A stretch of DNA of 40,974 nucleotides from Sphingobacteriales bacterium (GCA_027484425.1 JAIXSZ010000089.1:1-40974); one strand, 5' to 3'; positions 8,452-17,057 are shown, numbered from the stretch's first letter. Notes: a model not told the origin generated them from the letters alone. Translations and numbers: made by a program.

Positions 8452-10002
8452 GGTGTGAAAGCCTTCTTTTTGAAAGGTATATACACCCTACTATCGCACC
8501 ACAAGTCTTGGATAGCAGGTGTGAAAGCCTTCTTTTTGAAAGGTATATACACCTCTTTCAGTCGTTTAGAAAAATCGGTCACAGGTGTGAAAGCCTTCTT
8601 TTTGAAAGGTATATACACCTTTGAATGCTTGTTTTCTTTCAGTCTCTTGGTGTGAAAGCCTTCTTTTTGAAAGGTATTTACACCTCTCAGGTAATGATGT
8701 GCATGTAAATACGGGGTGTGAAAGCCTTCTTTTTGAAAGGTATATACACCAACGCTATTTTTTTCATATTATTTCAACATGGTGTGAAAGCCTTCTTTTT
8801 GAAAGGTAGATACACCGCTATTCTACAAACCCGTCATTGAGGTGTCGGTGTGAAAGCCTTCTTTTTGAAAGGTATATACACCATCGAAGTTTAATGGTTT
8901 TAATAATTCAGGGGTGAGAAAGCCTTCTTTTTGAAAGGTAAATACACCTTATGGCTCATTTACTATGCTGCCTAATGTGGTGTGAAAGCCTTCTTTTTGA
9001 AAGGTAAATACACCGCATCCTTCAATGGTTTGATGTGGGTTAGTGGTGTGAAAGCCTTCTTTTTGAAAGGTAAATACACCCCGTTTAGTTTGGTTATGTA
9101 ATCTTGATAGGTGTGAAAGCCTTCTTTTTGAAAGGTAAATACACCGTGTGCCATGATGTCCCAAATGTCGTTAGAGGTGTGAAAGCCTTCTTTTTGAAAG
9201 GTAAATACTCCCGCTATCAGTGCGTTTTGTAACTTCTATTAGGTGTGAAAGCCTTCTTTTTGAAAGGTAAATACACCTGTCTCTGCTCATGTCATAGCTT
9301 CGGCAGAGGTGTGAAAGCCTTCTTTTTGAAAGGTAAATACACCTTCTATGTAGTTCATAGCTGCGGTAACAGCGGTGTGAAAGCCTTCTTTTTGAAAGGT
9401 AAATACACCACATTACATTTGCTTAGTGCTGTAGCAGTAGGTGTGAAAGCCTTCTTTTTGAAAGGTGAATACACCTAGTTCACCGTCTACCAATTTAGCA
9501 ACTGGGGTGTGAAAGCCTTCTTTTTGAAAGGTAGATACACCCCGTCACGAATATTGCTTCTCCATGTTGCCGGTGTGAAAGCCTTCTTTTTGAAAGGTAG
9601 ATACACCGGAGTTGTGGAACGTATGATAAACCAAGAGGGTGTGAAAGCCTTCTTTTTGAAAGGTAAAAACACCTAATCCACTCGTATGCTTTTTGCCATA
9701 TTTGGTGTGAAAGCTTTCTTTTTGAAAGGTAGTTACACCCCAGACGAGGTGTGCCCAGTTGGTTTTGAAGGTGTGAAAGCCTTCTTTTTGAAAGGTATAT
9801 ACACCTACGGATTACCATACCTGTCATTCACCATTGGTGTGAAAGCCTTCTTTTTGAAAGGTAGACACACCATCATAATCCATCTGCCATGCCGGATTGA
9901 GGTGTGAAAGCCTTCTTTTTGAAAGGTATTTACACCGTTCAGCTTCCATATTCGCCTTACGCTCCAGGTGTGAAATCCTTCTTTTTGAAAGGTATATACA
10001 CC
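8452..10002 (+). CRISPR. Type VI-B CRISPR array, 24 repeats and 23 spacers
   Basis: Twenty-four 36-bp repeats start at 8452, 8518, 8584, 8649 and on to 9967, with 23 spacers: 20 of 30 bp and three of 29 bp (8620-8648, 9081-9109, 9872-9900). The repeat begins GGTGTGAAAG and ends ACACC. Positions 1-5 can pair with 32-36, CCTT (11-14) with AAGG (23-26), and the loop contains five T. Length, spacer size and poly-T loop fit Cas13b arrays, and orientation matches cas13b because the known repeats also read ...AAGGTAAxxACA.. on the sense strand. Changes cluster at positions 28-31. Single changes elsewhere: repeat 8 (T5 to A), repeat 12 (A34 to T), repeat 20 (C12 to T) and repeat 24 (G10 to T). Confidence 0.98.
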
Positions 10003-10083
10003 ATGTTTTTGTAAATACGTGATTTAGGTTTACTATTATTCCTCACCAAAATACCCTAAATTCATCCTCCAAAATCAACATAC

Positions 10084-10611
10084 ATGTCCACACTCACTAC
10101 CATCCTCCTCGTTTTTATAGGCATCATCTTACTGTTGCTTGTTATAGCCCGTTTTATGCGCAAGGACTACACTATTAGCTGTGAGGTTGTCATCAATGCA
10201 CCGTCGGCGGTAGTGTTCAGCTACATCCGTCAGCTCAAGAACCAAGACAACTTTAATAAATGGGTAATGGTAGACCCCACCATGCAGCGCACCTACAAGG
10301 GTACAGATGGTGCAGTAGGGTTTGTATATGGGTGGCGCAGTCCCAAGGCTGGAGAAGGAGAGCAAGAAATAACGAGCATTAAAGAAGGCAAAAGCGTAGA
10401 CACCGAGATACGATTTGTAAAGCCATTTCAGAGCATCGCACATGCTGGCATGACCATCACAGCCCTCACTCCCCAGCAAACCCAACTCACTTGGACCAAC
10501 GCCAGCGCCATGAAGTACCCCATGAACCTTATGTTATCGGCGATAGTAAAAATGCTAACCAAAGACATGAATACCAGTCTGCGCAACCTCAAAACTATTT
10601 TGGAAAAGTAG
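10084..10611 (+). CDS. Membrane-anchored SRPBCC-fold protein
   Basis: A 175-aa protein with one N-terminal hydrophobic helix (residues ~5-24, LLVFIGIILLLLVIARF) followed by a START/SRPBCC-like domain. The domain opens with the typical I-N-A-P-x-x-V-F-x-Y-I strand-helix start, then FNKW-x-x-x-D-P, and a final amphipathic helix (LTKDMNTSLRNLKTIL). Such domains bind small hydrophobic ligands; no ligand can be assigned here. The gene begins 81 bp after the last CRISPR repeat on the same strand. A link to CRISPR function is not supported by the fold, and similar proteins are common in this phylum away from CRISPR loci. Confidence 0.8.
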   Translation: MSTLTTILLVFIGIILLLLVIARFMRKDYTISCEVVINAPSAVVFSYIRQLKNQDNFNKWVMVDPTMQRTYKGTDGAVGFVYGWRSPKAGEGEQEITSIKEGKSVDTEIRFVKPFQSIAHAGMTITALTPQQTQLTWTNASAMKYPMNLMLSAIVKMLTKDMNTSLRNLKTILEK

Positions 10612-10811
10612 TCTAGCTTTCTTCTCAGGCGCAAATGTTCATATAGCAACAGTAGCGCCATCCCATAAAAATGTGGATATCTTAGTCTCTGCCGGCCTTC
10701 TTTTGGCTTGTTTTTTGTGGCATAGGGTAAGGGCATAGCAATGCCTGTATGCTACCAATTTTTGTTGCAAGTCGCCTAGCAAAAGAGTCGTAGCGGCAAC
10801 CAACAATTTTT
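10612..10811. other. Intergenic stretch, no gene recognised
   Basis: No convincing coding frame, RNA gene or terminator is seen between the SRPBCC gene and the tandem repeats. Reading frames here on the minus strand have no recognisable protein content. Confidence 0.5.
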
Positions 10812-11805
10812 ACAAACACCCTATAAATCCTGAAATATGTTGACACACATCCCCAATAATTACTTATACATAAAACCAATACTCGGACATTCAAACCCAA
10901 CCGGAAAACGAATGCAAACCTTTTAGTAGCCATAGCTTTACCAGCGACGGCTACGGCAAAAGTGAATAGTGTTGATAATCAATCACTTAAGTGCCAAAAC
11001 GCATGAAATAACCGGCAACAAACCGGCAAATTATGTAAACTCAGAAACCCTGTAATCCTGTAATTTGTTGACATACAAACCCCGAAAATAACATCAACTA
11101 AAAACCTATGGTCACACAGCCGAACCTAACCGGAAAATGAATGCCAACCGGAAAAGTGAATAGTATTGATAATCAATCATTTGAGTGCCAAAACGCATGA
11201 AACAACCGGCAACAAACCGGCAAATTATATAAACCCAGAAACCCTATAATCCTGAAATAGGTTGACACATAAACCCTGAAAATAATATCACCTAAATACC
11301 TATGCTCACACAGCCCAACCCAACCGGAAAACGAATGCAAACCGGAAAAGTGAATAGTATTGATAATCAATCATTTAAGTGCCAAAACGCATGAAACAAC
11401 CGGCAACAAACCGGCAAATTATATAAACCCAGAAACCCTGTAATCCTGTAATTTGTTGACACACAAACCCTGAAAATAATATCACCTAAATACCTATACT
11501 CACATAGCACAACCCAGCCGGAAAACGAATGCAAACCGGAAAAGTGAATAGTATTGATAATCAATCATTTAAGTGCCAAAACGCATGAAACAACCGGAAA
11601 CAAACCGGCAAATTATATAAACTCAGAAACCCTATAATCCTGAAATATGTTGACACATAAACCCTGAAAATAATATTACCTAAATACCTATACTCACACA
11701 GCCCAACCCAACCGGAAAACGAATGCAAACCGGAAAAGTGAATAGTATTGGTAATCAATCATTTAAGTTCCAAAACGCATGAAACAACCGGCAACAAACC
11801 GGCAA
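10812..11805. repeat. 194-bp tandem repeat array (about five units)
   Basis: The landmark GTGAATAGT recurs at 10962, 11156, 11350, 11544 and 11738, exactly 194 bp apart each time. Four full units lie between 10962 and 11737. A divergent partial unit precedes them from ~10812, carrying a ~41-bp replacement at ~10921-10961, and a truncated unit ends at ~11805. Each unit contains a 13-bp palindrome ATTGATAATCAAT (or a near copy), the pair ACCGGCAACAAACCGGCAAA, and a second pair of CCGG-centred motifs around GGAAAA. Copies differ by scattered substitutions and no gaps, so the expansion is fairly recent. Function is unknown. It is non-coding as far as can be seen. Confidence 0.95.
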
Positions 11806-12006
11806 AACCATTCTATTTGTTGTTTATTAGCCTATTTTATATATCCCCGCAACTAGGAGCTCCGTGGCGGGTGACCCAAACATATAAAACAGGTGCGAAG
11901 AGGGGCGGATAAATAGTTTTATGTTTTTAAAGTAAATTAATTATATTTCATTTACTTTTACAACTGCGTCAGTATCAATAAATAACAAAGGCGCATATGG
12001 CTGCTT
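11806..12006. other. Intergenic stretch with GC-rich hairpin
   Basis: Between the tandem repeats and the histidine kinase gene lies a GC-rich patch (about 11845-11912) in an A+T-rich setting. CCCGC at 11846-11850 pairs with GCGGG at 11867-11871 around a loop holding GGAGCTCC. A GTGACCC and an AGAGGGGCGGA segment follow. It could be a structured leader or small RNA, but I do not recognise a known family. Confidence 0.35.
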
Positions 12007-13119
12007 ATGCATCTGCAAAACACAGCAAACACCACGCTACCTGAAGTGCAAGTTGCCGATAAACTAACGGCTATGATTACTTATTGGGACAACCAGTTGT
12101 TGTGCAGGTTTGCAAATGCTGCATGCGTGAGTTGGTATGGTATACCGCCGGAGCAAATGGTGGGCAAAATGACCATCAATCAGTTTTTGGGTAGTATGTA
12201 TGAGCATGTGTTTCCGTACATTATGGGTGCATTTGAGGGTAGGGAGCAGCACTATGAGCGGTCGATACCGCTGCCCGATGGAACGGGTGTGCGGCATGCC
12301 CTGATAACGATATCGCCAGATGTGGTGAATGGGGTGGTGAATGGGATAGTGGCACATGTGGCAGATGTGACCCGACTGAAGCTGCTGGAACAGCAGATAG
12401 AGGACAGTAACAGAATAATAAGCTCGCAAAACAATAATCTGCTGAATTTTGCTAATATAGTGTCGCACAACTTGCGCTCCTACGCCAATAATCTGGAGAT
12501 AATGCTGGGTATGTATGCGGTGGAGGATGACCCTGCAGAGCGGGCACAGTTGTTTGGGTTTTTGAGGGATATATCTTCCAACTTTAAGACTACGGTCAGG
12601 AATCTGTCGGACATAGTGAAGGTGCATAATCTGGGTAAGGCGCCGCTGCAACCTGTGAATCTGAATAGCTATGTGGTGCTGGTGCTGGAAATGCTGCGTA
12701 CCAAAATAGATGCTACTGGTGCTACGGTGGTGAATAACATAAATCCGCATGTGGAGATAGATGCGAATCCGGCTTTTCTGGAGAGTGTAATATTGAACTT
12801 TCTGGATAATGCGCTGAAATATAGGCACGAAACACGGCCGCCGCTTGTGGAGCTAACAACACTGCAAGTGGGCCCAGAAACAGTGCTGAATATACGTGAC
12901 AATGGTCTGGGTATAGACCTAGACAAGTATAGGCATAAGTTGTTTGGGATGTACAATACGTTTCATGGTAATGAAGACGCTACTGGGATAGGGTTGTACA
13001 TCACCAAGTTTCAGGTGGAGAGTATGGGGGGGTATATAGGTGTGGAGAGTAAGGTAGACTATGGCACGTGGTTTAGGATATACTTCAGAACCAGTACACA
13101 AGCCGAACTGCCACTGTAG
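12007..13119 (+). CDS. PAS domain sensor histidine kinase
   Basis: A 370-aa soluble kinase with no membrane segment or signal peptide. Residues ~15-130 form a PAS domain (WDNQLLCRFANAACVSWYG ... GIVAHVADVT). A dimerisation/phosphoacceptor helix follows with SHNLRS, where H154 is the likely phosphorylated histidine. The ATPase domain shows the N box NFLDNALKY, the G1 box DNGLGID and the G2 box GIGLYI. It would sense a cytoplasmic cue and pass phosphate to a response regulator, but none is encoded beside it, so it is an orphan kinase. Its stop is 42 bp from the convergent RND pump gene. Signal and partner cannot be predicted. Confidence 0.9.
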   Translation: MHLQNTANTTLPEVQVADKLTAMITYWDNQLLCRFANAACVSWYGIPPEQMVGKMTINQFLGSMYEHVFPYIMGAFEGREQHYERSIPLPDGTGVRHALITISPDVVNGVVNGIVAHVADVTRLKLLEQQIEDSNRIISSQNNNLLNFANIVSHNLRSYANNLEIMLGMYAVEDDPAERAQLFGFLRDISSNFKTTVRNLSDIVKVHNLGKAPLQPVNLNSYVVLVLEMLRTKIDATGATVVNNINPHVEIDANPAFLESVILNFLDNALKYRHETRPPLVELTTLQVGPETVLNIRDNGLGIDLDKYRHKLFGMYNTFHGNEDATGIGLYITKFQVESMGGYIGVESKVDYGTWFRIYFRTSTQAELPL

Positions 13120-13160
13120 CAGGTGGCTGCTAGACAGTGGCAGATAGCTGTAGTGCAAGA

Positions 13161-16100
13161 TTACTCGCCCAGTTTGTCTGTGAGACCAGCCTCAACTACC
13201 TTGCGGCGCGACAGGAAGGTGTAGATAACTGGAATAATAAACAGCGACAGCACCAACGAAAACATAACACCCCCAACAATAACGAGCCCCAGTGGCTTGC
13301 GGCTGGTAGAGGCTGCCCCTAGCGACAAGGCGATGGGCAGTGCACCGAATACCATGGCAAGGCTGGTCATGAGGATGGGGCGAAGCCTGAGCTTAGAAGC
13401 CTCGATGGCTGCCTCCATGATAGTAGCTCCCTTCTCGCGGAGGTTGTTGGCGTACTCTACGATAAGTATACCGTTTTTGGTGACGAGGCCTACGAGCATG
13501 ATGACCCCTATCTGAGAAAAGATATTGAGTGTTTGGTCGTAGATCCAGAGTGTGAGCACTGCACCAGCTAGCGCCAATGGCACGGTGAGCATGATGATAA
13601 GTGGATCGATAAAGCTATCGAACTGGGCTGCCAAAATGAGGTAAATAAGTAATAGTGCTAACAGGAATGCAAATGAGGTATTGGACGCACTTTCGGCATA
13701 GTCTTGCGAGGAGCCGGCGAGGGAGTAGCTGAAGCTATCGTCGATGAGTTTTTCGGTTTGGAGCTTGGTGTAAATGGCTTTCATGGCCTCTATGCCATCG
13801 CCTATGGTTTTGCCGGGAGCGAGATTGGCTGATAGGGTAGCAGACTTGTACCTGTTGTAGTGGTAGATCTGTGATGGGCTGGTAGACTCAGTGAGCGAAA
13901 CGATATTGTCGAGAGAGACAAGATCGCCATTGCGAGCACGTACATAATACTGAGCGATATCTACCGGGGCATCGCGGCTATCGCGATTGACCTGGCCTAT
14001 GACTTGGTATTGCTTGCCGCTCATGGTGAAGTAACCCAGCCTACCATTGCTGAGGGCAAACTGAAGGGTTTGTGAAACATCGTTTATAGAAATGCCCATA
14101 TCTGATGCCTTTGCACGGTCAATGTTTACGGATAGTTCGGGTTTGTTGAACTTGAGGTCGACATCTACGCCCTGAAAGGTTTTGTTGGCATTGGCCTCGT
14201 CGAGAAAGCGGGGTAGTACTTTTTGAAGTTTGCTGAAGTCTATGTTTTGAAGCACGAAGGCTACCGGGAAGGCGCTGCCGCTGCGCTTAACAGAGATGGT
14301 TTGCTCCTGGATAGGGAAAGCCTTGCCGAAGTTTTTCTTTTGCAGTTCTTTGCCCAACGATTGTACTATTTCTGCTTGGCTGCGGTTTCGTTCGGTGGGT
14401 TCGCTGAGGCGCACATTGGCCATGCCAGAGTTGACAGAGCCATTGGAGAAGCCGGGAGCGGTGATAGAGAGGACTACTTGTTTTTCGGGCACGGAGTCCA
14501 TAAGGACTGTTACTAATTGGTCCATGTAGCCATCCATAGCATCGTAAGAGGTGCCCTCGGGTGCTGATACCTGTAGGCGGAAGCGGCTGCGGTCTTCGAG
14601 CGGGGCGAGCTCGCTCTGAAGGTTTTTGCCGATGAGCCATATCACTGCAAATGAGGCTACAACACCTGTAAGTGCCACCCAGCGGTGCTTCATAGTCCAT
14701 ACCAGACCATTGCGGTAGCCGTTTTCCATACCCAGAAAAAAAGGCTCTGATAGGGTGTAGAACTTAGATGCCTTGTGCACGTCCTTGGTCATAAGTACAT
14801 TGAGCACAGGAGTGAGGGTAAGCGATACAAAAGCAGAAATAAGTACTGCGCCGGCTACCACTACCCCAAACTCGCGAAAGAGACGACCGGTAAAGCCTGG
14901 CAAAAAGATAATGGGCAGAAACACTACTGCCAGCGTGATGGAGGTGGAGATGACAGCGAAATAGATTTCCTCGCTGCCTTCTTTGGCGGCACGGTGTTTG
15001 TTGAGTCCTTGTTCTATTTTTCGGAAGATGTTTTCGGTAACCACTATGCCATCGTCTACCACCAGACCAGTGGCGAGCACGATGGCCAGAAGAGTGAGGA
15101 TATTGATAGTGAAGCCCATGATGTACATAATAAAAAATGCACCAATAAGGCTGACCGGGATATCGATAAGTGGACGAAAGGCTATAAGCCAGTCGCGAAA
15201 GAAGAGGTAAATGATGACTATAACGAGAAGGAAGGAGATAATGAGGGTTTCTTCTACTTCCTTGATAGACTTGGTGATAAAGGTGGTGGTATCCATGGCT
15301 ATATCTACCTTGATGTCGCTGGGAATGTCTTTTTTGAGTTGCTCGTAACGTTTGTAGAATTCATCGGCAATGGCTACGTAGTTAGATCCCGGCTGCGGAA
15401 TAAGCGCCAATGCTACCATGGGTACTCCACTTTCTTTGAGTTGGGTTTCTTCGTTAGTGGCTCCTAGCACAGCCTCGCCTATGTCGCTGAGGTGAATATC
15501 GGTGCTATCGACGTGTTTGATGATGAGGTTGTTAAAGTCTTCCTCGGTATACAATCTGCCGAGTGTGCGCACAGCGAGCTCGGTATTGTTGCCGGATAGT
15601 TTGCCAGATGGGAGTTCTACATTTTGCTTGTCGAGTGCTGCTTGAATATCAGGGAAAGTGATGCCGTAACCGGCCATTTTGAGTGGGTCGAGCCAAAGGC
15701 GCATGGCATATAACTTTTGCCCCCAAACCTGTATGCTACTGACGCCGGGAATGGTCTGCAGCCGCTCTAGTAGTACGTTTTCGGCATAGTCGGTGAGCTG
15801 CATGGGGTTTTTGTTCATGCTTTGCACCGTCATAGAGATGATGGGGCTGCTACTGGCATCAGATTTAGACACAACGGGTGGAGCATCTATGTTTTGGGGT
15901 AGGCTTTTGATGGCTTGAGAAACTTTGTCGCGTACATCATTTGCTGCGGCTTCAAGGTCAATATTAAGGTCGAACTCTACGCTGATGCTACTAGACCCCT
16001 GCAAACTGGTAGATGAAATGCCCTTGATACCAGCAATGCCGTTTATAGATTTTTCGAGCGGTTCTGTGATTTGCGACTCTATTACATCTGGGTTGGCGCC

Positions 16101-16256
16101 AGAGTAGTTGGTTTTGACGTTAATGATAGGAGGGTCGATAGAGGGGTAGTCTCTTATACCCAGCGTTTTGAAGCCTATAGCACCAAATACTATGATGATA
16201 ATATTGAGTACTATAGCCAGTACAGGCCTACGGAGAGAAAGAGAAGGTAAGCTCAT
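13161..16256 (-). CDS. RND family efflux transporter, inner-membrane subunit
   Basis: A 1031-aa AcrB/MexB-like pump of the hydrophobe-amphiphile type. The N-terminus begins inside TM1 (SLRRPVLAIVLNIIIIVFGA) and is followed by a periplasmic loop with the family pattern DYPSIDPP and YSGANPDVIE. TM4 carries the proton-relay aspartates in GLVVDDGIVVTEN, and TM10 carries the matching lysine in GLVTKNGILIVEY. Two large periplasmic loops and twelve helices fit a full-length pump. It should export small hydrophobic compounds using the proton gradient, together with a periplasmic adaptor and a TolC-like channel. Neither partner gene is next to it, which is unusual. Substrate is unknown. Confidence 0.95.
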   Translation of the reverse strand: MSLPSLSLRRPVLAIVLNIIIIVFGAIGFKTLGIRDYPSIDPPIINVKTNYSGANPDVIESQITEPLEKSINGIAGIKGISSTSLQGSSSISVEFDLNIDLEAAANDVRDKVSQAIKSLPQNIDAPPVVSKSDASSSPIISMTVQSMNKNPMQLTDYAENVLLERLQTIPGVSSIQVWGQKLYAMRLWLDPLKMAGYGITFPDIQAALDKQNVELPSGKLSGNNTELAVRTLGRLYTEEDFNNLIIKHVDSTDIHLSDIGEAVLGATNEETQLKESGVPMVALALIPQPGSNYVAIADEFYKRYEQLKKDIPSDIKVDIAMDTTTFITKSIKEVEETLIISFLLVIVIIYLFFRDWLIAFRPLIDIPVSLIGAFFIMYIMGFTINILTLLAIVLATGLVVDDGIVVTENIFRKIEQGLNKHRAAKEGSEEIYFAVISTSITLAVVFLPIIFLPGFTGRLFREFGVVVAGAVLISAFVSLTLTPVLNVLMTKDVHKASKFYTLSEPFFLGMENGYRNGLVWTMKHRWVALTGVVASFAVIWLIGKNLQSELAPLEDRSRFRLQVSAPEGTSYDAMDGYMDQLVTVLMDSVPEKQVVLSITAPGFSNGSVNSGMANVRLSEPTERNRSQAEIVQSLGKELQKKNFGKAFPIQEQTISVKRSGSAFPVAFVLQNIDFSKLQKVLPRFLDEANANKTFQGVDVDLKFNKPELSVNIDRAKASDMGISINDVSQTLQFALSNGRLGYFTMSGKQYQVIGQVNRDSRDAPVDIAQYYVRARNGDLVSLDNIVSLTESTSPSQIYHYNRYKSATLSANLAPGKTIGDGIEAMKAIYTKLQTEKLIDDSFSYSLAGSSQDYAESASNTSFAFLLALLLIYLILAAQFDSFIDPLIIMLTVPLALAGAVLTLWIYDQTLNIFSQIGVIMLVGLVTKNGILIVEYANNLREKGATIMEAAIEASKLRLRPILMTSLAMVFGALPIALSLGAASTSRKPLGLVIVGGVMFSLVLSLFIIPVIYTFLSRRKVVEAGLTDKLGE

Positions 16257-16276
16257 AATGAGTGATGAAATCTATT

Positions 16277-16284
16277 CAAAAATA
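16277..16284 (-). promoter_or_regulatory. Candidate -7 element for RND pump gene
   Basis: On the minus strand this reads TATTTTTG, matching TAnnTTTG, 20 bp upstream of the ATG at 16256. There is no convincing -33 element, so the assignment is tentative. Confidence 0.4.
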
Positions 16285-16519
16285 GACTATTTGCAATGAA
16301 AGATGTACGTACTTGTATTGAGGTTGTAAATCTGTAGATGTGCAAATACTATAGTAATGTACATGTGGTTCACTGGTAGTGGTTAATGAAGGAGGGATAT
16401 TATTATGTGTTAGATTTTTTGGTAAAAATTATGATTTGGAATAAAAAATACGCCTGATATATGTGACTATTTGTTTCTTTGCTAGGTATCGTATGTGAAA
16501 TCTCAGCTTCGGGAATAGT

Positions 16520-16816
16520 CTACAATTTTAATTTGCTAGTATCTCTATATGTGTTCCAAAACAATAGCAATTCTATTGTATTTTCATTGATGCGATAATA
16601 CAAAATGATGCGTTCGTGAATTACGCATTTTCTTATGCCTTTGTGTAAATTATAGACTGGAAACAAAAAAGGATTTTCTTGAATAATGCCAATCATTTTA
16701 TCAACACGTTCGATAAACTGTAGAGTAACTTTATTTCCCCATTCTTTGTGTAAATAATCCAGATTATGTTCGTATGCTTTTTTTGCTCGAGCAGATATTT
16801 TTACTTTGTACCTCAT
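16520..16816 (-). CDS. RelE/ParE-superfamily toxin
   Basis: A 98-aa basic protein with the RelE/ParE toxin fold pattern: an N-terminal strand (YKVKISARAKKAYEHNLDYL), two helices, then FPVYNLHKGIRKCVIHERIILYYRI and a final LLLFWNTYRD strand. Such toxins either cleave mRNA on the ribosome or poison gyrase; the sequence alone does not decide. Its ATG overlaps the stop of the upstream antitoxin gene in an ATGA at 16813-16816, so the two are translationally coupled. The antitoxin-first order is typical of type II modules. Confidence 0.88.
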   Translation of the reverse strand: MRYKVKISARAKKAYEHNLDYLHKEWGNKVTLQFIERVDKMIGIIQENPFLFPVYNLHKGIRKCVIHERIILYYRINENTIELLLFWNTYRDTSKLKL

Positions 16817-17040
16817 TGCTGATATTTCTTTCTAAACTCAGCAAGAACTTCCTCGTAGGGAAGTAATTCGTCATTATCAGCTTCTTTCATAGCCAAGTCG
16901 AGTTGACGATCGAGTTCTGGGTCGGCGTCGAGCAACCCTTTACCAGAATCCAGTAATTCTTTTATGGCATGTATTACAAACTCATCTTGCTCCTCATTGA
17001 TACGTTGTATTATTTCTTTCTTTTCGGCAATGATGTTCAT
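16813..17040 (-). CDS. Antitoxin of a RelE/ParE-type module
   Basis: A 75-aa acidic protein with a helical N-terminal half (KKEIIQRINEEQDEFVIHAIKELLD) and a charged C-terminal tail (YEEVLAEFRKKY) that would wrap the toxin. This layout resembles the small antitoxins paired with RelE/ParE toxins in Bacteroidota. No ribbon-helix-helix or HTH motif stands out, so self-repression is not obvious. Position directly upstream of, and overlapping by 4 bp with, the toxin gene is the main evidence. A -7 promoter box lies 18 bp before its start. Confidence 0.8.
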   Translation of the reverse strand: MNIIAEKKEIIQRINEEQDEFVIHAIKELLDSGKGLLDADPELDRQLDLAMKEADNDELLPYEEVLAEFRKKYQQ

Positions 17041-17057
17041 AAGCTACTATTGTTATT

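Noticed and set aside
8391..9907. Several 60-110 codon frames on both strands across the CRISPR array
   Set aside because: They are translations of the repeat itself (recurring KKKAFTP, SKRRLSH or VKAFFLKG) and of spacers; they are not genes.
10084..10611. Gene after the array as a Csx27/Csx28-type membrane accessory
   Set aside because: It has only one N-terminal helix and then a recognisable SRPBCC domain, with no HEPN motif and no multi-helix layout.
11173..11758. Three similar 65-codon minus-strand frames overlapping each other by 4 bp in the 194-bp repeats
   Set aside because: They arise from the tandem DNA repeat. Substitutions between copies change amino acids freely, with no sign of protein-level constraint, and there is no signal or domain.
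12064..12828. A 254-codon minus-strand frame opposite the histidine kinase
   Set aside because: It is antisense to a clear kinase and its translation is a low-complexity His/Ile/Gln-rich string.
13109..13142. TGCCACTG/CAGTGGCA inverted repeat between the kinase and the RND pump as a terminator
   Set aside because: The stem overlaps the kinase stop region, the loop is long and there is no T run on either side.
14775..15467. A 230-codon plus-strand frame opposite the RND pump
   Set aside because: It is a shadow of the pump gene; the composition is not protein-like and no domain is seen.
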